Below, piece by piece: positions 20,253 to 33,013 of a DNA stretch of 64,000 nt. Location of the stretch: contig OZ017770.1 of the NCBI GenBank assembly GCA_963969345.1, forward strand, positions 8,441,246-8,505,245, written 5' to 3'. This DNA comes from Turbatrix aceti (Eukaryota > Nematoda > Chromadorea > Rhabditida > Panagrolaimidae). Made by a program: the position numbers and the translations under genes. A model generated the notes under the pieces. The model was not told where the DNA came from, did not search any database, and saw nothing but the letters and a program-made list of their open reading frames with translations. How positions within the stretch are numbered: the first letter of the stretch is position 1; every line of letters starts with the position of its first letter.

Positions 20253-21119
20253 TCAGGAATCTAGGGGCACAAAATTTTGAATAATCGTGGCAAGATTCGC
20301 TAGACACAAACTTACGTCCAAATACTGCGCAACCAAATCAGGAGCGTTATTGACAAGATTTTGGTACCACAAATTAATCGGGGTTAACTCGTAATCCATC
20401 AACTCTGGCGTAATCTTTAAAATCCATTGATGAACTTTTTGAATCCTTGTTGACGTAAACCAACGATCGCTTTGCACTTTTAGCAAGTTGACAATAGAAA
20501 TTGAAGAATTTCGAATTTTATCCAAGTTGGCGGATATGAATTGTAGAATCACGTCTCCTGCCTTGTTGTTGAATTGAAGAGCTTTGGCATCGGTTTGGGG
20601 GTTCAAAGCCGTTGTGGAATCAAATAAAGATTCCAGGAACAAGTTGATGACTGCCGGGTCATCTGAACACGCTAAGCCAGAAACAATGGCTTCGGGATCA
20701 TAATTTACTGCCGCAACAATTTTTCGTGACCATGGAAGAAGTTTTAGTAGAGTGCTAAAATTTGGAGTGCCTCCAACCTTCACATAGGAACAGTAAACGT
20801 TGGATCGGATGTTTGCGTCGATGCTGAATAATTTTACGGTATTTAAAGTGAGAACATTTTTATAGACGTACGTTAGACAGTTGTAGTAGTCGTTTACGGT
20901 ATTGGCATTTGCGCAGGCATTGATTTGAGCAAAATAAGGTTGTAAGGCGGATTCGATGCCTGGCAGATCCCATTGTAGAGCTACACGATAGAATTCTTGA
21001 TTCCATTTCCCAAACTGGAATTCGCTGACGTTCCAGGTTTCAGGAGTGTTAAATTGTTGGATAATGTTTGTAAAATATTTCTGAAAATATTTTATTAAAA
21101 AAAGAGGGTGCTGACTTCA
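20253..21119 (-). CDS. 3' part of M1 aminopeptidase, cut by contig end (copy 1)
   Basis: Minus-strand exon 20253-21080 (or ending at 20316 if the terminal intron is used) and four bases of the preceding exon (21116-21119) before the N gap. It equals the C-terminal domain of the full gene at 28870-32579, with a few substitutions. It is not a separate gene: the catalytic domain lies beyond the gap in the sequence that continues the second contig. Confidence 0.85.
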
Positions 21120-21319
21120 NNNNNNNNNNNNNNNNNNNNNNNNNNNNNNNNNNNNNNNNNNNNNNNNNNNNNNNNNNNNNNNNNNNNNNNNNNNNNNNNN
21201 NNNNNNNNNNNNNNNNNNNNNNNNNNNNNNNNNNNNNNNNNNNNNNNNNNNNNNNNNNNNNNNNNNNNNNNNNNNNNNNNNNNNNNNNNNNNNNNNNNNN
21301 NNNNNNNNNNNNNNNNNNN
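21120..21319. other. Assembly gap of 200 N
   Basis: Exactly 200 N, a conventional scaffold spacer of unknown true size. The flanks show the real gap is negative, since the contigs overlap by about 8.4 kb. Confidence 0.98.
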
Positions 21320-23324
21320 ACTTTGACACCAATGATACGCGTGGCTTAACCAAAATATTTGACGAGATGTGAAATGCTCCAATCCTGGAATACGACCTTC
21401 TCCATTTGCGTGGGCGCTTTTGATGAATGCTTCATAACTTGTTCGAACTCCGCCGATGTCGGCAACGTTTTCACCAACGGTTCTTTTGCCGTTAATACAA
21501 GAAAGACTGCTTGCCTTTGATGGACAGCATTCGGCAGAGTACTGTTGTTCCACGCACCTGGACATCGCATCGTAGACACTTGTGCTGTTTTTCGAAAGAA
21601 TGGTGCTACACGTTTGCCAGTCGCATTTTTTGTTACCAAGTTTATCGTAGAAAATTCCGTTTACGTCAAAGCCATGAACCAGTTCGTGACTGATGACACT
21701 GCCTATTCCGCCATAGTTAAAGGCCGTTGGAAAGCCTAAGTCGTAAAACGGCCACGAAATTATACCTGAAAATCGTGATTTTTAATACATTCCTAAAAAT
21801 GCATCCATACCTAACGGAATTGTTATTTCGTTCATTTCCTTGATGTAAAATGCATTAATCATGGTGACTTCAAAGTCGAAAGAAAATATATTATCCAGCT
21901 TCATCGGTATATGATATTTTGATTGGTAAGCTTTAATTAAGGCGTTTTTGATGCTAAAGTAATCTTCTACATCAATGTCGAGGATACCGTGATACAATTC
22001 GTGGCGTTCATCGAAGACAGAAGTGTTTTCAAAGTCGTACCACGAAGGCCAGCCAATGTTGATTTTTACAAGATTTTCTGAAAGTTTGAAGCAATTTATT
22101 CATTTTTTTGGGCTAAAAAAAGTCAAATACGCTTACTTTTTTCAACCAAAGCTTTCATGGATTCTTTGTCCATCCAATCGAGGTCAGTTATAACGTCTAT
22201 GAACGAGTCTAAAATGCTCTGAGAAACGTTGGAAATGGCGTTAACGGCTGCTTCGCGGTCACTTCTGCTATCCCCGTACAGGTATCCAGCAGCATTTGGC
22301 ATGTGTTTTGCAACAAATTCGATGCAATTTTCAGATCCCAAAGAAGCGTCCAAAAATTCTATGTTGTTGTATAGAAATTCAAGTCCCAAAGCGTTTATAA
22401 CGGTACGAGGTAAAATTTTTTTACTGCGTATCAAATAATCCAAAGAGTTATATTGCCTGGGAGAGTACAAAAGGTGGCTTGGGATGTTTCTCCCGAGTCC
22501 TTGATAATAACTGTCTAAATCAACGTGGGGGTAAATTTCTTTGATACGAGTAATACTGAGGCGTTCCGTAAAGTATTTGGGAGAAATCGAAGGACTTGTT
22601 GAAGAAGACGGCGAATATATTTCCAAAAACATTTTCATTTTTTTGATATCCCGAATGTCATCGTTCCAAGCGTTTATATCTTGTTTGATACCAATTTTGC
22701 TTGCAAAAAGTTTTACTATATTCTTCATCTTATCAAGCTCTTTATTGCTTAATAATTGCTAAAAAATTCAAATTTAATTTTGCATATCCTTGCAGTACGA
22801 CAAACCTTGGGAGTCGTCGCGGACAACAGATTGTCATTGAATAGATGAGACAAACCCAGAATTTTCATTCCAGTTTCGTATTTAGTCTTGAAGCTTCCGT
22901 AGGCAAAAAAAACGTTTTTCCACGTCCTGTTCCAGCCAGGTGTTAACATAGGCAGACCCCCGAGCTCGGTATCCAGTATTTGTTTCATTTGGTGAACACC
23001 GTTGTTGGATGGCATGGTTTCGGGCAGCGTACAAGACAAAAGAGCGTGCCGAAAAATTCGTTCTGTCAGGGAAGAGTCATTGTCAACTGAAGATATACGA
23101 TTGATAATTCTTTCATGAATGTCGGTCGTGTTTTGCAACACGCTTCTGATATCACTTGCATAATTGCCACAGACAAACTCGTAGAAATCATCGCAAGGAT
23201 CGACGGATGGATTCAAGCTTTGCAGAAGCAGTTGCCCGACATCGATAAAGCCAGAGCTGTTGTTGACGACATACGTCTGGGAGTAGCAGAACAAGCTGGC
23301 AAACACAAAGGTAGAAAACAGCAT
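21320..23324 (-). CDS. M13 peptidase, second copy, 3' end lost at contig start
   Basis: Exons 22806-23324, 22137-22758, 21811-22077 and a partial 21320-21765. The sequence is the same as the gene at 12537-14706, including HELVH and ENVADIGG. The last ~55 residues fall in the gap. Best read as the same locus seen twice, not a paralogue. Confidence 0.9.
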
Positions 23325-23710
23325 TTTAGAACTTTTCAGATGTTTCGACCTTCTTTTTATATTTATTTGTGTTTATGATTTTTATTATTCATCTCTCTCG
23401 GATTTTTTCCCGTCTAGTTCCTAGACAGGCGTCTCGCCTCAACCGTTTGCGTGACTGTGCGTTGATTCATGATTTTGAAAACGGCTGCTTGGTACTGATG
23501 AAGCAGAAGACAAAAAAAGAAATATGAGTGTTTGAAAAGTTTTCATGATTCCACGAATGAAAACACACTTATTCAACAAATGATAGCACAATCAGAATCG
23601 TTTGGTATATGAAAAAAAAAACGAATGTGCTTTTAACGCCATAATTAGTGATTTTAACGTCATCGTCTGATGGCTAACCTATTGACTTCAAATGCATAAT
23701 TTTTTTTCAG

Positions 23711-23872
23711 TACGCGATCCCTAAGCACTGGTCGCTATTCGCCGGGTTTGAGTATCCTGCCACCAACAATTGTATGAATCAAGTCGCCGAAGCAAAAGAG
23801 CAAAAGCAATGTGCGCGAAAGCATGAAAGACAAGCTGGCCGGCCAGCCTTTGCGCTCGTACCAGTGGGTTGA
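23711..23872 (+). other. Second copy of the orphan exon-like frame
   Basis: Identical to 15093-15254, following the same TTTTTTTTCAG acceptor. See that entry for interpretation. Confidence 0.3.
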
Positions 23873-23939
23873 CCCGACCCGTCTTCAATTTAGCTATCAA
23901 ACCAAAAACAAAATGACCGAAAACAACAATTCTTCGTGC

Positions 23940-24868
23940 ACACTTTTTCTTGTTTTTTCGAAAGTGATGTCTCTTTGTCGGCATTTCTTGCATATTCATA
24001 TATTTTCCTTGGTTTTGCCATTCTCCTTTCTTATCAAGCTCAGTCAGGCGATTCTATATCATTTTTAACTCAGGTTATAACTTGTCGGAGAAATCTGCTA
24101 CATTGCGATGACAATGCCTATTTTTTACAATTATTTTGGATTTGCTTTCAAAATTCTGAACAGGTATTCACGTTTTCTCAATTCAGCGACCTGCCCCCTA
24201 CCCATAACTCGGATTTGGGCCCATAGCGGTGTTTCTAGCGCCAGATTTATGAAAAGGACGACGGCTCTGACGTCTGACACCGGAATCATTGTAGTAAAAA
24301 GTTTTTGGACCAATTGTGCCTTACCTGACTAATTTGAACCCCCTGCTGCTAAATACCATCGCAACGTTGGAACCCGTAAACCTATGATATATTTTACACC
24401 GTCAAAACCGTTAGGGGACACAACGCGCACATAACACGCACAATCTTCCCTGTTCTACCATTGATCTGCCTCGTTTTTAGCCTACTTTTGGAAGCGAAGC
24501 ATTGCTTATTTTTGTGTCTTGACACCTGGGGGAACAAATTAGTGGGTTCAGATGCATTCGGAGCGATATCGCTGTACTCCGATTATTCCGACAACAGACG
24601 TCAGAGCCGACATAATAAAATGGTCCTCTTCATAAATGCTGGGGGCGCTAGAAATTCCGCTATGGGCCCAAATCCGAGTTATGGGTAAGGGGCAGGTCGC
24701 GTGAATACCTGTTCAGAATTTTGAAAGCGGATCCAAAATAATGGTAAAAATGATATAAAATCGCCTGACTGAGCTTGATAAGAATGGAGAATGGCAAAAC
24801 AAAGGAAAATATATGAATATGCAAGAAACGCCGACAAAGAGACATCACCTTCAAAAAAACAAGAAAAA
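23940..24868. mobile_element. Foldback/MITE-like element, second contig copy
   Basis: Same element as 15322-16250, seen again in the overlapping contig. No difference found between the two. Confidence 0.7.
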
Positions 24869-25068
24869 TTTTCGCGTCGGGAGTTTGTCTCCTTAGTTAG
24901 TGCAATGCTTCTAGAAAAAAGTTCACTCCACCCACCCGGTTTGCGTTGTGTCCACAACGCCAAAGCGTCGTTATCAATGTCGTTGTCACTTGCGCAGAGT
25001 TTTATGAGTTTTACGTTCTTCACCCTTCACCCAACTTGTCTGTTGCTGTTTCCAGTCACAATCTACTG

Positions 25069-25984
25069 ATGCTTTCCGATAGCATGAATCCTCTTTACGA
25101 CTGGCAGCGGCAGTTGCTGGCTGAATGCCCGACACTTATCGACGTACTTCAACACGTTTCTGCGTGAGTTTTTACGGCTTTTCCTGTGGGTTTTTATAAG
25201 TGGGTTTTGTTTTTAGTCCGACTGAGGATCACTATCCGCTGCTTGAACCCGTGGAATCCGTGCCTTCGGCCTTCTCTTCTGGCAGTTCCCTTGCATCTTT
25301 CTCGGATGATGAGCCCGAGGGCGTCGATAAGCTGATCTCTGACTACTGGGCAAAGTCGACTGACGACATTCCGGACTTCATCCCTCCGCACAAACGGGTT
25401 CAGTTTCCTGTCAAGTCGCAATCAGCTCCGTGTTCTCCTGCTTTCGGACATTCTGGATCCCCAAACAGCCAGTTCAACCGTAGGTGTTTTATTATCCAAC
25501 ATATTACGTGCTTTTGTTTACAGATCGCCGCAGTGTGTCCACTTCCGACGACGGGCAGTGCAACTGGTTCGAGTTGGACACGGACACGGACGTCCCGATG
25601 CCGTATGTCGTGCAGCAGAAGATCTTCGAAATTGACTACGCTCGCGCCGCTGTTGCTGCCCGTATAAATGCTCATTACGCCATGCAGTGGAAGGTTGCTG
25701 CTTCCATGATGCTGCCTGATCACATCCAGCACCAGGAACCTCCTCTTTCGCCTCCCAAGAGCATCCCCGCTGCACAGCCTGCGACTGAGCCAGACGAAGA
25801 CTCGATCAACAAGCGCTTTGCCGCTGCTGTGCGCCGTCAAATCAATTCCGATAGCGTCAAGCAGGCTCCGCGCAGCTCTTCCGGTCCAACTGATGTCCGC
25901 GAAATGTTCTACAACAACGTACTGCATGCATGCTCCATGCCAGATTCTTCTTCGGCCCCGCGACGTGCTCGGCGTACTCTCTGA
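25069..25984 (+). CDS. RFAAA-motif protein, second contig copy
   Basis: Exons 25069-25163, 25217-25479 and 25524-25984, identical in protein to 16451-17366 including the 44-nt intron. It probably represents the same gene in an unmerged overlap. Confidence 0.75.
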
Positions 25985-26271
25985 ACTCAAGCAGAAACAT
26001 GATTCGTGACAAAGGCAACACAAAATACTTCAAAGTTAAAAGTTCTTACAACATCACATATTATATTCATTTTTAGTGTTAAAATTTCATATATTCACAG
26101 TTTTTTAGTTTTCGAGCAGGGAAATTGAAAAACTGTGTTCAAATTCATAAATTATGTGCTTATGACTATTATGAGGGGGGGGGGGGGTGGATTTCTTTTC
26201 ACAGCAGGATGCATTCAGAGCGGAGTTGTCGATCGAGCTCGGTTTGCGTTGTGTCCACAACGCAAACAGCT

Positions 26272-26500
26272 ATCTGGGGCGTTTTCCGGGGGGGGGGGGG
26301 TTGAATAGTTGCTCAGTTATCATATCAGGGGGTGGTAAAAGGCTGGGGTTAGATTCCTGCATTGGGTAATGTGTTAAAAAAATGTTTAATTTAAAATTAA
26401 AAAATTTTCGACCTGTAGGTACAGTTTACTTAAAAATATTTGGGGTGCGTCCGAAGCGGGGGACGCGTGACACCCTAAAAATCCCATCTTTTGTTTACCA
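26272..26500 (+). mobile_element. tRNA-derived SINE, second contig copy of copy 1
   Basis: Identical to 17654-17882 with the same G-run, box B-like segment and 3' hairpin. Counted as one insertion if the contigs are merged. Confidence 0.7.
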
Positions 26501-26693
26501 TTGATCACAAAATATGTAAAAAGCATTATAAAATTAATTTATATAAATACTACTTTTTATATAAATCCGCGCGACTTTTGCGACCAGGGATACCGCAAAG
26601 CCAAACCATCTGCTGTAAACAAAAGACAGCCCTTGGTCTCGGGTGGCATGACGCCGTCCTGTGTCCTCGTGAGTCCCTTAGATATTCAATCGT

Positions 26694-26754
26694 GGATAGT
26701 TTACGTCATCGATGATTGGCGGAGCGATACAATCATCGATGACGTAAACTATCC
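26694..26754. repeat. Perfect 24-bp hairpin, second contig copy
   Basis: Same stem and loop as 18076-18136. Confidence 0.85.
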
Positions 26755-28869
26755 GAAGAGCAAGGCCGGTCGGCGACGGCTTATCGTAAATCTGATACAA
26801 AGTTCTCAAGCTTCACTGCCACAGCAAGGAGGGTTCTGATGAGGCTGCTCTCGAGATTGAGTGCCGAATACATTAGCTTTTGGCGGCAATCCAGCGTAAC
26901 CAGGTCCAGGAAGACCTGTATTGTGTCGACGCATCTAAAAGCAAATGTGTAGTTTGTGTCTACGCAAATGAAAGTTGTGAAAGCCGGGTATGGTATGAAA
27001 AGATGCGCAAAAACATAGGGAACACGAAAAACATGGGGTACTTCATTTTTTGATCGGATCACGGTCAGTCGGCCGGATGTTATGCCTTGGGCACCAAAAT
27101 TGCACGTTCGGCGTTCCTTTCCGTTCTTTCGTTGCGAGAGAACATTTGATGACATTTACATACATTTGAACGTACTTATGACATTTTTTGACGTCTAAAC
27201 ATACGTTAGCAGCCCATAGGGCCGCGCAAAATTTGTAGTTTGCTGTGAAGTAAGCTGGGTAAGTGTCACCCCAAAGGCAACGCGTGAGTCCTGTAAGAGC
27301 TCGGTCTTCTCAAATGACCTAAACAAAATTGCGGTGCATGCGACCAAGAATACAAAAAACATGAATCAACCTTTTGTATATTGTGGTATTCGTACTCCGG
27401 TTCAATCTTAGCCCAATCCCAAAGATCCTCTGTTCTCAGAAGTCAGCTGGTTGTCAACAACAATAAAACGGTTTATTGATACCACAAAGGTTAAAACATA
27501 CGAATCAAGAGGGGTCTAATATAGTAAATGTTACATAAACAATTGATGGCTTCATATACATATTAATATGTATGTACATACATAATTCCTTATGTATCCC
27601 CAGTTTGGTTAACCCTTCGGTCGCACACACCACTTACAACAAGAGTTTATTAGAACAGTTAAACACGATGGGCGAGAGAGTCGGGAGAGGTAGGTCGGTT
27701 GTAGAGCAAAAATGAGATCGAATGGATATGGAATCCAAGCATGCCCAACCTCTCGAGGGCACTGCTGCGAATCCTGCAGGTGGGCCGTTGCGGACAAAGG
27801 ACAGGGCGAGACCTGCTTTATCTGGTCTTGAAGACAACGGCATTTTGGCTGGATCAGGGATCGGGCGGGAAAAGGACAAAGGCGGTCTAGTTGTCTTGGG
27901 TCGTCCCGTGATCTTTGCCGATCAACATAGTAGGTGTTTGTCTTCCATGTACATAAATCAATTATACAATATATAGTTATTTATAATTACAATATATAGA
28001 GCGATGTAGAAATAATATTTTATATCATAACTGCACACAACACGAAAAGACAAATACCGGGAACTGAACGAAACAGATTGCTTAAAAAGTTGTGCTGCAC
28101 GGTCCCGCTCCTCCCACTGCACCGCTCCTCCCCCAAAAAATTGCGGTACATGTTGGCGCAAATGGCTTTTTAGTTGTCTTTGTTGCTATCGATGTCTGCT
28201 ACAGGTATGATACATTCCAGACACCTGTGGCGTCTCGCTGTATACACACTTTATTCAGCCAATACTTTGGGGCAGATATATTACGAATAGACTGCACATC
28301 AAAAGTAACATGCAATTGAAGTCACCGCTGCGCGGACCACTTCGATTTTCCCGCAGGTATTTTGTGCGGCATGATTGCTTCGATTGCCGCCGATGAACAT
28401 CGCTAACAGCTGGGCACACTTTCCCGACTTTTTGGACAAAAACTGTTTTGGCATACAATGTGAAACAAAACGATGGATTTGCAAGCTGGCACTGCAAACT
28501 GTACTTGTTGGTTGCGTATGGACATGAATAAACAATTTATTAAACAAGTCTTACAATATATTTTTTTATTTTAAATCTTGACAAAAAATGATTGTGCAAA
28601 TCAGTTTTGAAAAAGCTTTCAAAAAACATCCTTTAAAGACGTTAACCATTAATTTATGAAATTCCTTCTCCACTCAATATGAAATTCCTTCTCTATGTTT
28701 GACAATAAAGGTTTGTTTTATTGTATTACTGGAGCCAATTCCTGTCAGAATGTTTGCCTGACGTTGATAACTTATCATCGATGACTTTGACAACCTAAAA
28801 TTCGCACATTTGTGACAAATGTATGGGGTGCGTAAAAGATCAAAAGTATGTGAAACAAAAATTTTCCTT

Positions 28870-31800
28870 TCAGGAATCTAGGGGCACAAAATTTTGAATA
28901 ATCGTGGCAAGATTCGCTAGACACAAACTTACGTCCAAATACTGCGCAACCAAATCAGGAGCGTTATTGACAAGATTTTGGTACCACAAATTAATCGGGG
29001 TTAACTCGTAATCCATCAACTCTGGCGTAATCTTTAAAATCCATTGATGAACTTTTTGAATCCTTGTTGACGTAAACCAACGATCGCTTTGCACTTTTAG
29101 CAAGTTGACAATAGAAATTGAAGAATTTCGAATTTTATCCAAGTTGGCGGATATGAATTGTAGAATCACGTCTCCTGCCTTGTTGTTGAATTGAAGAGCT
29201 TTGGCATCGGTTTGGGGGTTCAAAGCCGTTGTGGAATCAAATAAAGATTCCAGGAACAAGTTGATGACTGCCGGGTCATCTGAACACGCTAAGCCAGAAA
29301 CAATGGCTTCGGGATCATAATTTACTGCCGCAACAATTTTTCGTGACCATGGAAGAAGTTTTAGTAGAGTGCTAAAATTTGGAGTGCCTCCAACCTTCAC
29401 ATAGGAACAGTAAACGTTGGATCGGATGTTTGCGTCGATGCTGAATAATTTTACGGTATTTAAAGTGAAAACATTTTTATAGACGTACGTTAGACAGTTG
29501 TAGTAGTCGTTTACGGTATTGGCATTTGCGCAGGCATTGATTTGAGCAAAATAAGGTTGTAATACGGATTCGATGCCTGGCAGATCCCATTGTAGAGCTA
29601 CACGATAGAATTCTTGATTCCATTTCCCAAACTGGAATTCGCTGACGTTCCAGGTTTCAGGAGTGTTAAATTGTTGGATAATGTTTGTAAAATATTTCTG
29701 AAAATATTTTATTAAAAAAAGAGGGTGCTGACTTCAAAATTTATCGTAAAAAAATTGTGCTGTTTTTGTGTATTGTACGCTGTTCCGTAAAAACCTACAT
29801 CAATAAATGTTCTTTCATTGCTATCAACAAGCAAGTTGTACACTCTGTCAAACAGCCGTGCGGCAGCTACAAAGACGTCCGCCGTGATGGAGGTGTTTCT
29901 TTTGGCCACCGCGTTCACGAGACGCACAACCCGGGAAATAGAAGCCGGGCGTTGTAGGAATCGATCACGTTCAACAATTGCAAGTTCGTCATTGATAAAG
30001 CGAATAAGAGTTGCGCTAGTCACTGACGTAATTGATGAATTTGAGATTGTTTTAAGAAGTTGCGCAAAAACATTTTCATGATAATAAATACGAACTGCGG
30101 TTGTGGCTTGAGGATCTACGGGTGGATAGGGGGCATCGGGGTTGATGGGCACAGCCACCGTGCCATCGGAGGACGGAGAACCTCCCTGAGGACATGCCAG
30201 AGTGTTCGACCAGTACTGTACTCCGTTGACTAAAAATGGAACTTGCCATTTATAGGTGTACCCTGAAGGAAGAGACGAAGTGGGGTAGAATGGTTCTTGT
30301 CGAATGATGTAGCCTTGCACAATGTCTTCGTTGTAGGATACACTCAATTGAGGATAAAAGGGTACAGTAAGCCAGGATTGAGTGAAAGCTTGAACGTTAA
30401 GGGGCTGATTACCACACCAGTCGGACACGTTGGGACGTAACAACTGCACAGCGGAATTCAGTTCGGCAATTAGGTCTTGGTGGGTGGCAGTGGACAGGGC
30501 GTACTTCCTAAGGTATAATTGCAAGCCATACCGGAAGACAGGTGCGGTTAGCGTCTCCGAGATCATTCTCAAAAAAGTCGCTCCTCTGCTGTAGATTATA
30601 GGACCGACAGACTCCTTTTTTGTAACCCAAGAATGCTCATTTTCTCCTTGGAACGCCAACCCCGAAGTCCGGACTGTGCTGACGTAGTAATTATCTACGA
30701 ACACCTGTTCTTCTGGGTACCCCCAAGACATGTCGTAACTAGGAAGAAATGTAGCAAAGCTCTCGTGAAGCATGATATCACTCCACCAATCGTTGGTCAC
30801 CAAATCCCCAAACCACTGATGGGTTGTCTCGTGGCAGATGCCGTAAATGTTTTCAAAAAGGTGGCTCGTGTTTGCGAGTCTAGGATCATAGAGCATAGCC
30901 TTCGCGGCATTGATGATGTCCCCCCAGTTTTCCATGGCCAGGATCAAGAATGTAGGTATGGCTATGTTGTCTAGTTTTTTTAGTGGCAGAGAGTAGTTTG
31001 TGTAGTTGGTCATGGCTTCTGCGCAAAGGACGGCAGGTTTTAGTGCGTAGGGTAATTCCCGCTCTGTTGATTTCCAAGTCCAGACACGGACCAGAAGACC
31101 ATCATAGGCTGTTTGGTTTAATCCGGTGAAATTGCCAATGGCAAAGGCGACAAGGTAACTTGACATTCTCGGTGTCAGAGGAAAAGTCACCGCGTTATAG
31201 CCATTTCCGATATCTACACCATCGTTTTCAATTGTGTTGGCTAGAACAGTCAAGGATTGTGGCCTGACTATCGTCAGATTAAACACCGCCTTGAAATGGG
31301 GTTCATCCAGGCATGGAAAAACCCGTCGAGCTCCGTATTCCTCAAAGAAAGTGAGATAAACATCGGACTGTCCCCCATCTGGGGCCCAGAATATAGAACG
31401 AGAGAATCCCGACGATGGAGATTGCAAGATGATACCTGTATAGTGGGTTTCCAAGGTGTAATTAAAACCCGGAGCAAATGGAATGGTTGGAATAACTCTT
31501 ATAACGCTGATATTGCTGTGGATGTCTGATGACACCAATTCTTGTTTTACGCCATTTCGAAGAAGTTTCACGTAAATAATTGTCAGATTCTCAGTGTTCA
31601 CGTCAAAATGCGGTAAAATGTTGGTTACTTGAAAGTGCATGGCAACCTTGCCGTCAAAGGTTTGGTTTCTCGAGACGTTGTATGTGACACCGACGGCATC
31701 AAAGAATGGATGAATATACACGTCATACTGGGCAACGTTGACATTGTGGGGGAGCCTGTAGTCGTAAGGGGTTAAAGAAAGTGTTTCTTCTGGCTGAGCA

Positions 31801-32579
31801 TCGGTGTATTCATTTTGAGAGTGAATCACGTTCTTATAAGGAAAACGATCTGAAAAATGAATAAAAAACTGGAATCAAGTTTTTTCGCTGTGAGACGAAA
31901 AGTCGCTTGCGTGTCGGGTGAGTTCGACGCGAATATCGTACTCTCGTGTCAAGTTAGGAGAAAAAAATGGGTATCTTTCTATCTCCGATCGTTTATCGAT
32001 GTAAGTCAGATCCGCTGACTTTGGACGATCGCGCCTAGATGAGCGGCAGAAAATGAGCGGAGACATGACAGGCTATGAATAAACCAACGACACTGTATAG
32101 CAGAGACGACAAGGCAGCGTCACAAGGCAGGACAGTTACCAAACACAAGTAGGCACCGGCCTACGATTCACACTTACGATCAACGCAGGGCCGGCATGGA
32201 AAAGAAACTCGACAGAAACGAAAGCCAGTTGGTCTATCCAGCTTTGACTGTCGAGGACACTTCGTACTCACATCTGAGCCCTTTTTTTCCCATTGCCCCT
32301 ATTCCAGGTGTTATAGCCGGCGAAATCATAAGACGAGTGCAGGCTCGCGGTGCAAATGGGTAGCAGCCTCGAAGTGAAAAAAGTTGTTTTTTTGCAGAGG
32401 AGCGAGGAAAAGAAGCGGCGCGGGAGCGAGCTTCCGAAGCGACTCAAATTTACCTTACCTTGTTTTTGAAAAATACTTGACTTGTCAGGTGACCGCAGAG
32501 CAGTGTGCAACTGTACAACGTTACAAATTACCAAAATTGACAATATCAGTCGACATCTGTCCAAAGTTTTACGTTCCAT
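28870..32579 (-). CDS. Secreted M1 zinc aminopeptidase (aminopeptidase N-like)
   Basis: Exons 32459-32579, 29733-31849 and 28870-29697 give 1021 residues. The introns are 609 and 35 nt; the second has donor GTCAGC. Exon 1 codes a signal sequence (RLILSILVICNVVQLHTAL); it could stay as a type II anchor, as in mammalian aminopeptidase N. Exon 2 has LAMENWG (the GAMEN exopeptidase motif with G changed to L, about residue 344), the zinc site CHETTHQWFGDLVTNDWW (about 380) and the downstream Glu in MLHESFATF (about 402), so catalysis looks intact. Exon 3 is the helical ERAP1-like C-terminal domain. A strong GTAAGT donor at 28927-28932 could instead splice a 55-nt intron to an extra exon, 28674-28877. 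The family removes N-terminal residues from peptides. Confidence 0.93.
31850..32458 (-). other. Intron 1 of the aminopeptidase gene (609 nt)
   Basis: Runs from donor GTAAGG (32453-32458) to acceptor TTTTTCAG (31850-31857), phase 1. It is by far the largest intron of this gene. No separate gene is supported in it, although open frames exist on both strands. Confidence 0.7.
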
Positions 32580-32734
32580 TGGAACAATCGTAAGCAACAC
32601 GCAATATTTTATAACACGTACTATGCGTACAATTCAGTTTCACTTTTATAGCATGATGAGAAGGGGTAACAAAAGGCGTCGTTTTTATATTGCAATCACG
32701 CAAGTTTGAATAGCCACGTCGCATCAGTAGTTAC

Positions 32735-33013
32735 CTTACCGCGTACAGGCGATTATTTTTAACGCACATGTACGTGACATACGTTCGCCCCTTCCTCGAG
32801 TTCGCATCTCTTCTTTTCTTGCCTTCTACCCTAAAGTTTTCTAACTCTATTGGAAGCGTCCAACGCAGAGCAAACAGAATAATCCTAGGTCGCTGTCGGC
32901 GTTCTCTAAATCTGGAATCTCCCCCATGCTTTCCTACTGCGACAGATTGCATTCCCTGGGTCTTGACATTCTTGCCGTTTAACTTTCAGGCTTCCAGAAC
33001 ATTCCTCTGTTAA
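32735..33013 (+). mobile_element. Fragment of CR1/Jockey-type reverse transcriptase, C-terminal end
   Basis: An open frame reads RRLFLTHMYVTYVRPFLEF then SVQRRANRII. The pattern YVRPxLEYAS...VQRRxxRI is the end of the reverse transcriptase thumb in CR1/Jockey retrotransposons. Only about 90 codons survive and no catalytic box is present. It belongs to a different clade from the RTE element at 10.4-12.2 kb. Confidence 0.65.

Larger units (their letters stand above)
12702..21119. repeat. 8.4-kb block, first of two near-identical direct copies
   Basis: Bases 12702-21119 match 21320-29736. The offset is 8618 up to about 19035 and 8617 afterwards, because copy two lacks one base near 27656. The first ~6.3 kb appear identical. 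All the differences I found (about ten) fall between 19.03 and 21.1 kb. The block ends exactly at a run of 200 N, and its partner starts exactly after that run. A suffix-prefix match of this kind is what two overlapping, unmerged contigs produce. Confidence 0.95.
21320..29736. repeat. 8.4-kb block, second near-identical copy
   Basis: Same content as 12702-21119, in the same order and orientation. It begins mid-exon in the M13 gene at the first base after the gap and continues past 29736 into the rest of the M1 gene, which the first copy lacks. Confidence 0.95.

Noticed and set aside
21108..21353. Open frames crossing the N run
   Set aside because: They consist of unknown residues and carry no information.
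12537..23324. Tandem duplicate M13 peptidase genes as real gene amplification
   Set aside because: The duplicate boundaries coincide exactly with the N gap on both sides, which fits an unmerged contig overlap much better than two genes.
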